From JBDLSY01 sp041170585 (GTDB taxonomy: Bacteria > Pseudomonadota > Gammaproteobacteria > Burkholderiales > Burkholderiaceae_C), in contig JBEDNN010000024.1 of assembly GCA_041170585.1 (NCBI GenBank), positions 1 to 33,717 of the forward strand: a stretch of 33,717 bases of DNA, given 5' to 3'. How positions within the stretch are numbered: position 1 is the stretch's first letter; each line of letters opens with the position of its first letter. Positions 17,058 to 24,947 of the stretch are shown here, one piece after another. The notes beneath the pieces are model-generated. The model did not search any database and was not told where the DNA came from. It saw nothing but the letters and a program-made list of their open reading frames with translations. A program made the translations under genes and the position numbers.

Positions 17058-17087
17058 ATATTAAATATTAACCTTAAATAATCGTGC

Positions 17088-18317
17088 TTAAATAAGTGTA
17101 TTTACCTCACGTTTAAACCATTGTTGTACTAACTGCACCCAATAACTAACGCCAATAGGAATGAGCTGATCATTAAAGTCATAACTTGGATTGTGTAACG
17201 TACAAGGACCTAGTCCATGACCTTTTAAGCGGTGTTCAGAGTCTATTTGACCATTACCCATAAATATATAACAACCAGGTTTGTGTAGCAACATAAAGGC
17301 AAAATCTTCTGCCCCCATTGTTTGCATCGTGTCCCAAACAACCATTGATTCACCCACCACAGCAGTCGCTACTTGACGACAAAATATTGCTTCAGCAATA
17401 CTATTGATTAAAGGTGGATAATTTCGTTCAAATTGTATCTCTAAAGCCATACCAAACATTTGGGCGATACCTGAACTGATTTCACGTAAACGCGTCTCAA
17501 TCATATCCAATACCTCTAAACTAAATGTACGTACAGTGCCTCGTAAAATAGCTTCGTTTGGAATAATGTTATAAGCATCACCCGCATGAATTTGAGTAAT
17601 ACTCAATACAGCAGCATCTGCTGGGCGGGTATTTCTAGATACAATAGTTTGTAAAGCTTGTGCTAAATGAACTGCCGCCATGATTGGATCTAAACTTTCA
17701 TTGGGCATAGCTGCATGCGCACCTTTACCCGTTAAGGTTAAGGTAAATTCATTGCTACTAGCCATCATCGCACCTGGCTTTAGGGCAATTTGACCCAGTG
17801 GTAAGCCTGGCCAATTGTGCAGTCCGAAAACAGCATTCATTGGAAACTGTGTGAATAAACCGTCGTCAATCATGGCTTGCGCACCTGCACCGCCTTCTTC
17901 AGCGGGCTGAAAAATAACATAAACTATACCTGAAAAATCAGGGTTTTGTATTAAAGCCTGTGCTGCACCTAATAACATAGCGGTATGGCCATCATGTCCG
18001 CAAGCATGCATTTTCCCGGGTATGGTACTTGCGTGTGCAAATTGGTTAGCTTCTTGTAAAGGCAGTGCGTCCATATCTGCACGTAAACCAATCGCTTGCA
18101 CTGTGTTACTTGAGCATATCTGTTTACCAACAATTGTACCTACTACACCTGTTTTACCAATCCCACGTACAACGGGAATACCCCATTGACTAAGGGTATC
18201 AGCCACTAAATTAGCCGTACGGTATTCAGCATAGGATAATTCAGGGTGGGCGTGAATATCCCGCCTAAGTAAAGTCATTTGGGCAGCATTTGCCAGTACA
18301 GTCGCGTTAAGATTCAT
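17088..18317 (-). CDS. M20 family metallo-amidohydrolase (hippurate/N-acyl amino acid hydrolase type)
   Basis: The 409-residue enzyme belongs to the M20D group that cleaves N-acyl or other amide-linked amino acids using two metal ions. Visible motifs are RRDIHAHPELSYAE (18-31), GLRADMDALPL (78-87), the metal-binding HACGHDGHT (104-112, with Cys106 and His108), and FQPAEEGGAGA (136-146) with the catalytic Glu140 and metal ligand Glu141. A C-terminal MGAEDFAFML block also contributes. Length is standard. There is no signal peptide, so it acts in the cytoplasm. The start is a TTATTATG context. It is separated from phoR by 270 bases that hold a family B repeat, so it is probably transcribed independently of the pho genes. 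Confidence 0.9.
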   Translation of the reverse strand: MNLNATVLANAAQMTLLRRDIHAHPELSYAEYRTANLVADTLSQWGIPVVRGIGKTGVVGTIVGKQICSSNTVQAIGLRADMDALPLQEANQFAHASTIPGKMHACGHDGHTAMLLGAAQALIQNPDFSGIVYVIFQPAEEGGAGAQAMIDDGLFTQFPMNAVFGLHNWPGLPLGQIALKPGAMMASSNEFTLTLTGKGAHAAMPNESLDPIMAAVHLAQALQTIVSRNTRPADAAVLSITQIHAGDAYNIIPNEAILRGTVRTFSLEVLDMIETRLREISSGIAQMFGMALEIQFERNYPPLINSIAEAIFCRQVATAVVGESMVVWDTMQTMGAEDFAFMLLHKPGCYIFMGNGQIDSEHRLKGHGLGPCTLHNPSYDFNDQLIPIGVSYWVQLVQQWFKREVNTLI

Positions 18318-18437
18318 AATAATTTTAGTGTTTACACAGTCATACTAGTATAACAATACTGTTATATTAGTGGAGTAGTGACCATTAGTAAACATAGAAT
18401 CAGTAAATGCAGCCTAAGTTTTAAATAAATATAAAAT

Positions 18438-18545
18438 GGTATTGCTACTTAAAAATAGTTATTGTGTTTTTTATCTTACGCAAGCTTTATTTTGCTAAGA
18501 AAATTTTAGAAATATATACTTTAACCATATTAAAGTAGCAATGCC
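18438..18545 (+). mobile_element. Family B MITE-like repeat, copy 1
   Basis: A 108-bp element begins GGTATTGCTACTTAAAAAT and ends TATTAAAGTAGCAATGCC, so the ends form a near-perfect inverted repeat of about 13 bases. The same sequence recurs at 33167 (inverted) and 33522. It occupies much of the gap between phoR and the M20 gene and encodes nothing. Confidence 0.9.
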
Positions 18546-18587
18546 TATAAAATTAATAATATAAAATTAATAAATATAGTATTAAAG

Positions 18588-19976
18588 TCAAACCAGTAGC
18601 GGTAATATCAAAGTAAAGCAACTACCTTGCCCTATCGTGCTGGTTATACGCAGCTCACCACTATGGCGTAACATAATATGTTTAACAATCGCCAGCCCTA
18701 ATCCCGTTCCCGTATTGTCTTCATGCAGATCTCGGTGTCTTGAAGTACTAACACGGTAAAACCGTTCAGTTAATCGCGGCAAATGAATAGCGTCAATACC
18801 ACACCCTGTGTCAGTTACCATAATGTGTAATTGTTGGGCAGAGTCCTCGTTATTTGGCATTATTTGTACAGCCACTTTGACAACACCACCGACGGGTGTG
18901 TAACGTACTGCATTGTCAATTAAATTAGACAAAGCACTGTGTAGTTCTTTCGTGCTGCCTGCTACTGCCAGTTTTGAAGCACATGTTTCAAACACAATAG
19001 TAATATGCCCTCGAGATATATTGGCTAAAGATTGCGTACTGCGTTGTACTTGTGATAACCATTCACTGACATTGACTGTCTCCGAGTTAATCAAAGCATC
19101 GCCTGTATTACTGGCATCAAGCACGGCCAATTGTAATAAATCTTGCGTTAAACTATTCATTCGCTGCGTATGTTGAGCCATGTGACCAATCGCATCTTGT
19201 AAAGCAGTAGGTAAAGTATGTACATGGTCTAATAATAATTCGGTATACCCAGTTAATACAGTCAAAGGTGTCCGTAACTCATGCGATACATTGGCGATAA
19301 AGTCACGGCGTATTTGCTCAGTACGTGCTAACTTAGTTAAATCTTGTCCTAATAATAAAGTTTGTTGGTCACCAAAAGGCAAGGATTGTATCTCAATTAG
19401 ACTTTTATTCATATTGACAGTGATAGGCTGATGGGTACGGCTGCTGTCTAATAACGCAATAATGGCTGGCGTACGCAATAAAAATGATAGCTTTTGTCCT
19501 GTGTCGCGTTGCGAATCTAAACCAAGTAAATGTTCGGCTGCGTGATTTAACCAAGCAATACAGCCTAATTTATCTAATAATATAAATGCGTTTGGCGAGG
19601 CGTGTACCGCTTGCATTAAACGGTTTTGTTGGCTTTTTAGCGTAGCCAATTCTAAACGGTGAGCTTTTATCAAGCGACGTAATAAATAAAAAACGTCTCC
19701 CCAAATACCTATAGACGCTGGAATAGGTAACTGTTTTTTTAAAGGTTCAATTAAATGGGAGCGAATAGATGAATCAGCGACTGTATTGAGATACTGATGG
19801 CTTTGTAAGGTTAGCAGTAAGCATTTAGTATGTACAATTTGCCAAACAGTTACACTGCCTCCCAAAATGAGTGCTATCCAACAGGCTATTTGCCAGTTCC
19901 ACGCCCAAGCACTGCATAAAATACTCACTATAAACAGTATTACCCAACCAAGCCCATACAAAAAAGCAGCTTTCAT
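18588..19976 (-). CDS. phoR: Phosphate regulon sensor histidine kinase PhoR
   Basis: PhoR senses phosphate status through PhoU/Pst and phosphorylates PhoB. The 462-residue protein has two N-terminal membrane helices (about residues 7-48), a linker and a PAS domain (about 122-215, starting AVHASPNAFILLD). The dimerisation H box has His232 in NVSHELRTPLT. The ATPase domain has N box LSNLIDNAVRYTP, G1 VTDTGCGI and G2 GTGLGLAIVKHI. The start ATG overlaps the phoB stop by four bases (ATGA), so translation of the two should be coupled. Confidence 0.95.
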   Translation of the reverse strand: MKAAFLYGLGWVILFIVSILCSAWAWNWQIACWIALILGGSVTVWQIVHTKCLLLTLQSHQYLNTVADSSIRSHLIEPLKKQLPIPASIGIWGDVFYLLRRLIKAHRLELATLKSQQNRLMQAVHASPNAFILLDKLGCIAWLNHAAEHLLGLDSQRDTGQKLSFLLRTPAIIALLDSSRTHQPITVNMNKSLIEIQSLPFGDQQTLLLGQDLTKLARTEQIRRDFIANVSHELRTPLTVLTGYTELLLDHVHTLPTALQDAIGHMAQHTQRMNSLTQDLLQLAVLDASNTGDALINSETVNVSEWLSQVQRSTQSLANISRGHITIVFETCASKLAVAGSTKELHSALSNLIDNAVRYTPVGGVVKVAVQIMPNNEDSAQQLHIMVTDTGCGIDAIHLPRLTERFYRVSTSRHRDLHEDNTGTGLGLAIVKHIMLRHSGELRITSTIGQGSCFTLILPLLV

Positions 19977-20722
19977 ATGACAGCACTCAAAGTGTAGCCA
20001 ATACCACGTACAGTATAAATATAGGTTTCGCAGCCAACTGCTAATAACGCTTGACGTAAACGTTTAATATGTGCATCAACAGTACGCAAATCAATTTGAC
20101 TGTCTTTGTCCCACGCTTGACTAAGTAACTGTTCACGGCTATGGACTCGCTTAGGTTGTAACATAAGGCATTGTAATAGTTTAAATTCGGTATGTGATAC
20201 CGTAATTTTTTTAGCCGTATTGTCAGTCATCACACTGTAACTGGCTAAGTCTGGCTGATAATATACCGTTGCTTGAGCTGGATTTAGGCGTATGACACCC
20301 ACTACAATTTCAGCCGTATTATTTAGTGGTTGCGAACGACGCAACAAAGCATTCACCCTAGCAACGAGTTCACGAGGTGAAAATGGTTTGGTTAAATAAT
20401 CATCAGCCCCCGCATCTAAGCCGCTAATTTTATCGTTTTCTTGCGTGCGTGCAGTCAGCATTAAAATAGGTAATTGTCTGAATTGACTATTTTGGCGTAA
20501 TTTAGTAATTAAGGCAATGCCCGTTGTATTAGGCAACATCCAATCAACAATCATAGCGGCATACACCGAACTAGTTAAAGCCTCTTGAGCTTGTTCAGCA
20601 TTTTGAGCAATTGTAATTTCATAATTTGCCATACGTAAAGTAGTAGCAATCAGCGCGCCCACTGCAGGTTCATCTTCAACAATTAATATGCATTTAGAGT
20701 GATTAAGCATATTGGGGCGCAT
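19973..20722 (-). CDS. phoB: Phosphate regulon response regulator PhoB
   Basis: PhoB binds Pho boxes and recruits sigma-70 polymerase when phosphate is scarce. The 249-residue protein has a receiver domain (ILIVEDEPA, phospho-acceptor Asp60 in MIVDWMLPN, ADDYLTKPFSPREL) and an OmpR-type winged helix ending TVDAHIKRLRQ...YTVRGIGYTL. A non-conserved insert (about residues 150-165) lengthens the inter-domain linker. The first ATG has no Shine-Dalgarno sequence. Met5, closer to the usual family start, is an alternative. It lies eight bases after phoU. Confidence 0.95.
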   Translation of the reverse strand: MRPNMLNHSKCILIVEDEPAVGALIATTLRMANYEITIAQNAEQAQEALTSSVYAAMIVDWMLPNTTGIALITKLRQNSQFRQLPILMLTARTQENDKISGLDAGADDYLTKPFSPRELVARVNALLRRSQPLNNTAEIVVGVIRLNPAQATVYYQPDLASYSVMTDNTAKKITVSHTEFKLLQCLMLQPKRVHSREQLLSQAWDKDSQIDLRTVDAHIKRLRQALLAVGCETYIYTVRGIGYTLSAVI

Positions 20723-20730
20723 AATAATGG

Positions 20731-21471
20731 TTAAGTCGTTTTATTAGTATGGCGAATATCTTCACCTTCAGCAATATAAATCACACTTTCAGCAATATTT
20801 TTTGCATGGTCACCCACACGTTCAACGGCTTTAATTAAAAATAGTACATCAACCATAGCAGGGGCTAAGTCGGGTGAAGACTGCAAGCCTGCAACAATTT
20901 GAGCAATCAATGCACGGTATGCAGTATCTAATGCGACATCACTAAACAAAACTGCCGTTGCATCACTCACCGACAGGCGGGCTAGCGCGTCCAGCGAAGC
21001 ACGAGTCATTTGTTGTGCCATAGACAATGCTGCCAATAAACCACGGTGTATAGACTGTGAACCTAATGCTGATGAATGTTTTAAAAGTGTTAAACTAGTC
21101 GCAGTACGCGATAATTTTATCGCTTCATCGCCCATACGTTCTAAGTTATTACACACTTTAAGCATAGACAATACAAAGCGTAAATCTTGTGCCGCAGGTT
21201 GTCTACGGGCAATTAAATAAGCACTTTCAGCATCAACTTCGCGTTCCATAGCGTTAATGTCATGTTCGGCTTGTTCGCAGGTGTCTATTGTTTGTAAACC
21301 ATGGGTTAGTGCTTGGGCAGCATTCGCTAATTGTTGCTCTACCGCGCCTCCCATTGTCATAATACGTGCAGCTAACTGGTTTAAATCAGTATCAAACTGG
21401 CTTGATAAATGACGTGCATAAGTTGATGTATCGGTAACTGATGCGTCAGTGATAGTCGTAGTCGTAGTCAT
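20731..21471 (-). CDS. phoU: Phosphate signalling protein PhoU
   Basis: PhoU is a cytoplasmic helical protein that couples the Pst transporter to PhoR and restrains Pho gene expression when phosphate is ample. The 246-residue sequence shows two PhoU three-helix repeats: the first around LAARIMTMGGAVEQQLANAA to MEREVD, the second around GLLAALSMAQQMTRASLDAL to VERVGDHAKNIAE. Both carry the E/D-rich metal-binding signatures (LERMGDEAIKL and VERVGDHAKNI). The N-terminal Thr-rich leader is longer than in E. coli. It starts three bases after the pstB stop. Confidence 0.95.
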   Translation of the reverse strand: MTTTTTITDASVTDTSTYARHLSSQFDTDLNQLAARIMTMGGAVEQQLANAAQALTHGLQTIDTCEQAEHDINAMEREVDAESAYLIARRQPAAQDLRFVLSMLKVCNNLERMGDEAIKLSRTATSLTLLKHSSALGSQSIHRGLLAALSMAQQMTRASLDALARLSVSDATAVLFSDVALDTAYRALIAQIVAGLQSSPDLAPAMVDVLFLIKAVERVGDHAKNIAESVIYIAEGEDIRHTNKTT

Positions 21472-21474
21472 TGT

Positions 21475-22323
21475 TTAACCCATTCTTCCTGTAATGTAAT
21501 CTTCAGTTTGTTTGTGTGTGGGCTTCATAAACATTTGTTGGGTTGCACCAAATTCAATTAAGTCACCTAAGTACATAAATGCCGTGTTATCTGATACCCG
21601 TGCTGCTTGTTGCATATTGTGCGTAACAATTAAGATGGTGACTTTATGTTTAAGCGAGTGAATTAACTCTTCAATTAAGCCTGTAGCAATCGGGTCTAAC
21701 GCTGATGTGGGTTCATCAAATAACAGTAATTCTGGTTTAGTGGCTAAACTTCTAGCAATACATAGACGTTGCTGTTGCCCACCAGACAATGCACTGGCAG
21801 GGTCTTGTAAGCGATGACTGACTTCGTTCCAAATAGCGGCATCACGCAAAGCTTGTTCAACAGTATCTTGCAAAACAGTACGGTTTTTTTCGCCTCTGAT
21901 TTTTAGTCCATAAGCTACATTTTCATAAATAGTTTTTGGAAATGGATTGGGCTTTTGAAACACCATACCAATTCGCATACGCACTTCGATTGGGTCTACG
22001 TCAGAATGCAATAAGTTGGTATTGTCGGGATATAGCATAATTTCACCGCCATATTTGCAACCAGGGTACAAGTCGTGCATACGGTTAAAACTTCGTAAAA
22101 AAGTACTTTTACCACAACCAGAGGGACCAATTAAAGCGGTTACTTTATTTTCTAATACAGGCAAATGAATATTTTTTAATGCTTGAAATCCGTTGGGATA
22201 AAAAAAATTAAAACCTTTTGCTTCTGCCTTGATAGCGGTGGAAGTATTACTGGGTATATTTACAGGCGGTGTAACTACAATATTGGGTAGTACTGACGGT
22301 ATATTGTGTGCTGTGGAAGACAT
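21475..22323 (-). CDS. pstB: Phosphate ABC transporter ATP-binding protein PstB
   Basis: PstB powers phosphate import. The 282-residue protein has Walker A GPSGCGKST (66-74), Q-loop Gln123 in VFQKPNPFPKTI, signature ALSGGQQQR (178-186), Walker B LLLFDEPTSALDP (199-211) and the H-loop in VTHNMQQAARVSD. The first 30 residues (Pro/Thr/Asn-rich) extend beyond the usual PstB start and are not conserved. The gap to pstA is unusually long for this operon (about 250 bases) and is filled by a heptanucleotide array. Confidence 0.95.
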   Translation of the reverse strand: MSSTAHNIPSVLPNIVVTPPVNIPSNTSTAIKAEAKGFNFFYPNGFQALKNIHLPVLENKVTALIGPSGCGKSTFLRSFNRMHDLYPGCKYGGEIMLYPDNTNLLHSDVDPIEVRMRIGMVFQKPNPFPKTIYENVAYGLKIRGEKNRTVLQDTVEQALRDAAIWNEVSHRLQDPASALSGGQQQRLCIARSLATKPELLLFDEPTSALDPIATGLIEELIHSLKHKVTILIVTHNMQQAARVSDNTAFMYLGDLIEFGATQQMFMKPTHKQTEDYITGRMG

Positions 22324-22383
22324 AATAAATATTGAATTTGATGTGAGTAATATTATGGAACGTTACATTAAGTACTTAATTTA

Positions 22384-22489
22384 ATTATTATTTATTATTT
22401 ATTATTTATTAATTATTATTTATTATTTATTATTTATTATTTATTATTTATTGTTTATTGTTTATTGTTTATTGTTTATTGTTTATTAC
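22384..22489. repeat. Heptanucleotide tandem array in the pstA-pstB gap
   Basis: About 105 bases are built almost entirely of 7-bp units: two blocks of ATTATTT repeats, then five uninterrupted TTTATTG units. The array lies inside the transcription unit between the pstA stop and the pstB start, where few bases are normally found. On the coding strand it reads as CAATAAA then TAATAAA repeats. Confidence 0.95.
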
Positions 22490-22574
22490 TTAATAAGCAA
22501 ACTATTAATATTAATTAAGTTAATAAGTTAATAAGTTAGTTAGTAAGTAAGTTAATAAATTAATACATTATTTA

Positions 22575-23513
22575 TCAGGCCGTTTTACGTAAACGATAAC
22601 GAATATAAATAGCAATAGCATTCATAGACAAAGTCATTAATACAAGTACTAAACCTGCAGCAGCAGCATTAATTTGAAACGCTTCCTCTGGACGGCTAGT
22701 CCAGTTAAACATTTGAATCGGCATCACCGTAAAAGGAGCAAATAACCAGTCAAATAGACCCGCAACAGGTAAACCAGTTGCTTCAGCCATAAAAGGTACA
22801 GGGGGTAAAAATGCGATAAAAGTTAATGCACCAATGGTAATAATAGGGGCTGTTTCACCAATCGCACGGCTCATACCAATAATGACACCCGTCATAATTC
22901 CCGGAGTAGCAACAGGCAAAGTATGGTGTAAAGTGGTTTGCCATTTAGTAGCCCCCATACCATAAGCAGCTTCACGTAAAGTAAGGCTAACCGCACGTAA
23001 ACTTTCACGTGTTGCAACAATTACAATGGGTAAAATTAAAAGAGCTAAAGTTAAACCCGCTGATAAAACGCTTTGACCAAGCTGTAAAGCATTGACTAAT
23101 AAGCCTAAAGCTAATAAACCATAAACAATTGATGGTACACCTGCTAAGTTAGTGATATTAATTTCAATTAAATCAGTTACCCAATTTTTTCTAGCATACT
23201 CCTCAAGATAGATACCCGCAGCAATACCCAAAGGCACGGCAGCTGACCCCGTGACTGTCATTACTAGTAGGCTACCTACCCAAGCCGATAAAATACCTGC
23301 TTGTTCAGCCCGTCGCGACGGAAAATGAGTAAAAAATTCACTGTTTAAACGCGGTGCACCAGTCATCACCATGTCAAACAGTAACGCTACTAACGCAGAC
23401 AAGCAAATGGCTAATGACAATAAACCAATAAAAGCGAATATTATGTCTTTACGCTTACGGGCAATAATGTTTTTTCGCAACAGTGTTAAATTGAGTGTGT
23501 GAGTAGCAGACAT
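22575..23513 (-). CDS. pstA: Phosphate ABC transporter permease PstA
   Basis: PstA is the second membrane subunit of the phosphate importer. The 312-residue protein has a first membrane helix (about 26-50), the periplasmic segment with PRLNSEFFTHFPSRRAEQAG and a helix with GSAAVPLGIAAGIYLEEYA. It continues with INITNLAGVPSIVYGLLAL and the coupling loop REAAYGMGATKWQTTLHHTL, followed by RAIGETAPI. All are family signatures and the length is complete. It begins the minus-strand half of the phosphate regulon (pstA-pstB-phoU-phoB-phoR), while pstS and pstC are on the other strand. A truncated second copy lies just upstream. Confidence 0.95.
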   Translation of the reverse strand: MSATHTLNLTLLRKNIIARKRKDIIFAFIGLLSLAICLSALVALLFDMVMTGAPRLNSEFFTHFPSRRAEQAGILSAWVGSLLVMTVTGSAAVPLGIAAGIYLEEYARKNWVTDLIEINITNLAGVPSIVYGLLALGLLVNALQLGQSVLSAGLTLALLILPIVIVATRESLRAVSLTLREAAYGMGATKWQTTLHHTLPVATPGIMTGVIIGMSRAIGETAPIITIGALTFIAFLPPVPFMAEATGLPVAGLFDWLFAPFTVMPIQMFNWTSRPEEAFQINAAAAGLVLVLMTLSMNAIAIYIRYRLRKTA

Positions 23514-23543
23514 AAAAAATAATTATAAATATAAAAAATAGTC

Positions 23544-23565
23544 AGTAGTAAATAAGTAGTAAATA
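23544..23565 (-). promoter_or_regulatory. Perfect 11-bp direct repeat upstream of pstA
   Basis: AGTAGTAAATA occurs twice in a row (23544-23554, 23555-23565), about 30-50 bases upstream of pstA. The 11-base period matches PhoB sites, but the T.TCAT core is missing, so this is only a weak candidate for a degenerate Pho box. Confidence 0.25.
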
Positions 23566-23687
23566 ATTAACTAACAAGATACTATTTTAAGCTACAAACA
23601 GTATTAACTAAAATAAATGGTAAAAATGCTAAATAAAATGTAGTTTGTGTATTTTGTATAGTTTGTATATTTTAAATAAATTTAAAA

Positions 23688-23715
23688 AAACCTCTACATA
23701 ACTATGTAGAGGTTT
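23688..23715 (-). terminator. Terminator after the pstA-like remnant
   Basis: AAACCTCTACATA and TATGTAGAGGTTT form a perfect 13-bp stem with a 2-base loop. On the minus strand it is followed by seven T residues, a strong intrinsic terminator lying about 47 bases after the remnant's stop. It isolates pstA from upstream transcription. Confidence 0.9.
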
Positions 23716-23761
23716 AAATTTTACTAGGCTTGATACTTTTTAAGCAATATTAAATAATAAT

Positions 23762-24103
23762 TTATTTATATTGATGGTTTGATTTTTCGGCAAAATATAT
23801 TTTTCCAGCTAAACCCAATAAAATAATTAGCCCACCGGCATATTCAGATTTTCGTTCAGCTAAATTTAATTGTTTTATCCACTCAATATTTAATCTAGCA
23901 ACACCACCCACAGCGACATCAATCATCATCACACAGGCTATTGCTGCACATACCGCAAATAATATTGATGCAATATGACTAAAAAATAATTGCGTACGTA
24001 TTTTAACAGCGACATTTTTACGCTTAAATATAAAATAGGTTAATTGTTTTAAAACAGGGTGTTTAGATAAAGAAGTGTAAGTATAAGTAGTTGCGTGTTT
24101 CAT
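23762..24103 (-). CDS. Truncated N-terminal PstA paralogue (remnant or small membrane protein)
   Basis: The 113-residue product aligns with the first third of the neighbouring PstA. A basic segment (FKRKNVAVKIRTQ versus IARKRKDIIF) is followed by one membrane helix, then the diagnostic RLNIEWIKQLNLAERKSEYAGGL, which parallels RLNSEFFTHFPSRRAEQAGIL in PstA. A second hydrophobic stretch then stops at KSNHQYK. All later PstA parts, including the PstB coupling loop, are missing, so it cannot form a channel. It nevertheless has a clean frame, a TTATTATG start, a Pho-box-like element upstream and a strong terminator downstream, so it is probably still transcribed. It may be a decaying duplicate or a small regulator interfering with PstC/PstA assembly. 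Confidence 0.7.
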   Translation of the reverse strand: MKHATTYTYTSLSKHPVLKQLTYFIFKRKNVAVKIRTQLFFSHIASILFAVCAAIACVMMIDVAVGGVARLNIEWIKQLNLAERKSEYAGGLIILLGLAGKIYFAEKSNHQYK

Positions 24104-24137
24104 AATAAAAATATAGTTATTAAAGTTGATTAAATAA

Positions 24138-24172
24138 CTATACGTACTTAATATGAAAAAATGATGAAAAAT
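24138..24172 (-). promoter_or_regulatory. Pho-box-like promoter upstream of the pstA-like remnant
   Basis: On the minus strand TTTTTCATCAT is followed directly by TTTTTCATATT, with the TTCAT cores exactly 11 bases apart (plus-strand ATGAA at 24153 and 24164). TATAGT (24143 down to 24138) lies about eight to ten bases downstream as a -10. The layout matches the pstS promoter at 7687-7730. Confidence 0.5.
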
Positions 24173-24199
24173 GATTATCTTGATTATCTTGATTATCTT
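24173..24199. repeat. Three perfect 9-bp tandem units (GATTATCTT)
   Basis: GATTATCTT occurs three times without interruption just upstream of the Pho-box-like element. It is short and its function is unknown. Confidence 0.9.
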
Positions 24200-24252
24200 A
24201 TTAATTTGATAAAAATCTTACATCAGTACGGCTTTAAGTGATGTTTAAAAAA

Positions 24253-24414
24253 TTATTTAGCGGCTTTAGTAGTGCGACAAGCCGTTGAGCAATACTTAAT
24301 ATCAGCCCAGTTTTTTGCCCACGCTTTACGCCAAGTCATGGGGCGATGGCAAGCAATACATAATTTACTAGCAAGGTAGGCTTTATTTCCTTTGAAGTCT
24401 AATTTAGTAGGCAT
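24253..24414 (-). CDS. DUF2256 small zinc-binding protein
   Basis: This 53-residue gene translates as a typical DUF2256 protein: the start MPTKLDFKGNKAYLASK, then CIACHRPMTWRKAWAKNW, then YCSTACR. Four cysteines (19, 22, 42, 46) form a treble-clef-like metal site. The CxxCxRPMTWRKxWAxNW core is highly characteristic of this family, whose function is not established. Its ATG overlaps the end of the kinase gene by 16 bases in another frame, suggesting translational coupling in a pnuC-kinase-DUF2256 operon. It is easily missed because of its length. Confidence 0.88.
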   Translation of the reverse strand: MPTKLDFKGNKAYLASKLCIACHRPMTWRKAWAKNWADIKYCSTACRTTKAAK

Positions 24415-24947
24415 TGTCGTTTACTTTTTAAGTGATTTAATATGTGTGCTACACGACACGATAAACTGCCGTATACCCTTATATAAGGGATAGATAATTG
24501 GTGAAGGTATGATTGATAATCCATTTGTTGGCGAGTCCGAAAAGCTTCGCTATCACGCATGCCGTCTTGTTCGTGTGCAATATCATCACCACACAGTATA
24601 ACTAAATCATAAATAGGCTGTATCAACTGAAGCATACGTTGCGGAATAGCTAAGTTTGGCCATGTCCAGTAATGGTATAACACAGTTGTTAATGGCGTGG
24701 TATCACTGATAATATAGGTATGGCTACGGGCAATGGCTAAACGCTCTAAGCGTGATTGACGCAAGGCAATAAAACACATATCAGCCGAAGTAAATAAACC
24801 CTGTTTAATCACCCAATATTCACGGGCAAATTCGCTGACTAATACACCGCCTAATGAATCTAACAAGGCTTTTGCTAAGGTAGATTTTCCTGTAGATTCG
24901 CCGCCTAATAAAGCGATATGAATGGCCTTATTGGGGGGATATATCAT
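24399..24947 (-). CDS. NadR-like P-loop kinase (probable nicotinamide riboside kinase)
   Basis: The 182-residue protein resembles the C-terminal ribosylnicotinamide kinase domain of NadR, standing alone. It has Walker A GGESTGKST (15-23), SEFAREYW (the acceptor-site segment after strand 2), SDTTPLTT as a Walker B-like element, and DLVILCGDDIAHEQDGMRDS in the lid region. These enzymes phosphorylate imported nicotinamide riboside to NMN for NAD synthesis. It overlaps pnuC by four bases, which strongly supports this role. The usual NMN adenylyltransferase and DNA-binding domains of NadR are absent. Confidence 0.8.
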   Translation of the reverse strand: MIYPPNKAIHIALLGGESTGKSTLAKALLDSLGGVLVSEFAREYWVIKQGLFTSADMCFIALRQSRLERLAIARSHTYIISDTTPLTTVLYHYWTWPNLAIPQRMLQLIQPIYDLVILCGDDIAHEQDGMRDSEAFRTRQQMDYQSYLHQLSIPYIRVYGSLSCRVAHILNHLKSKRQCLLN

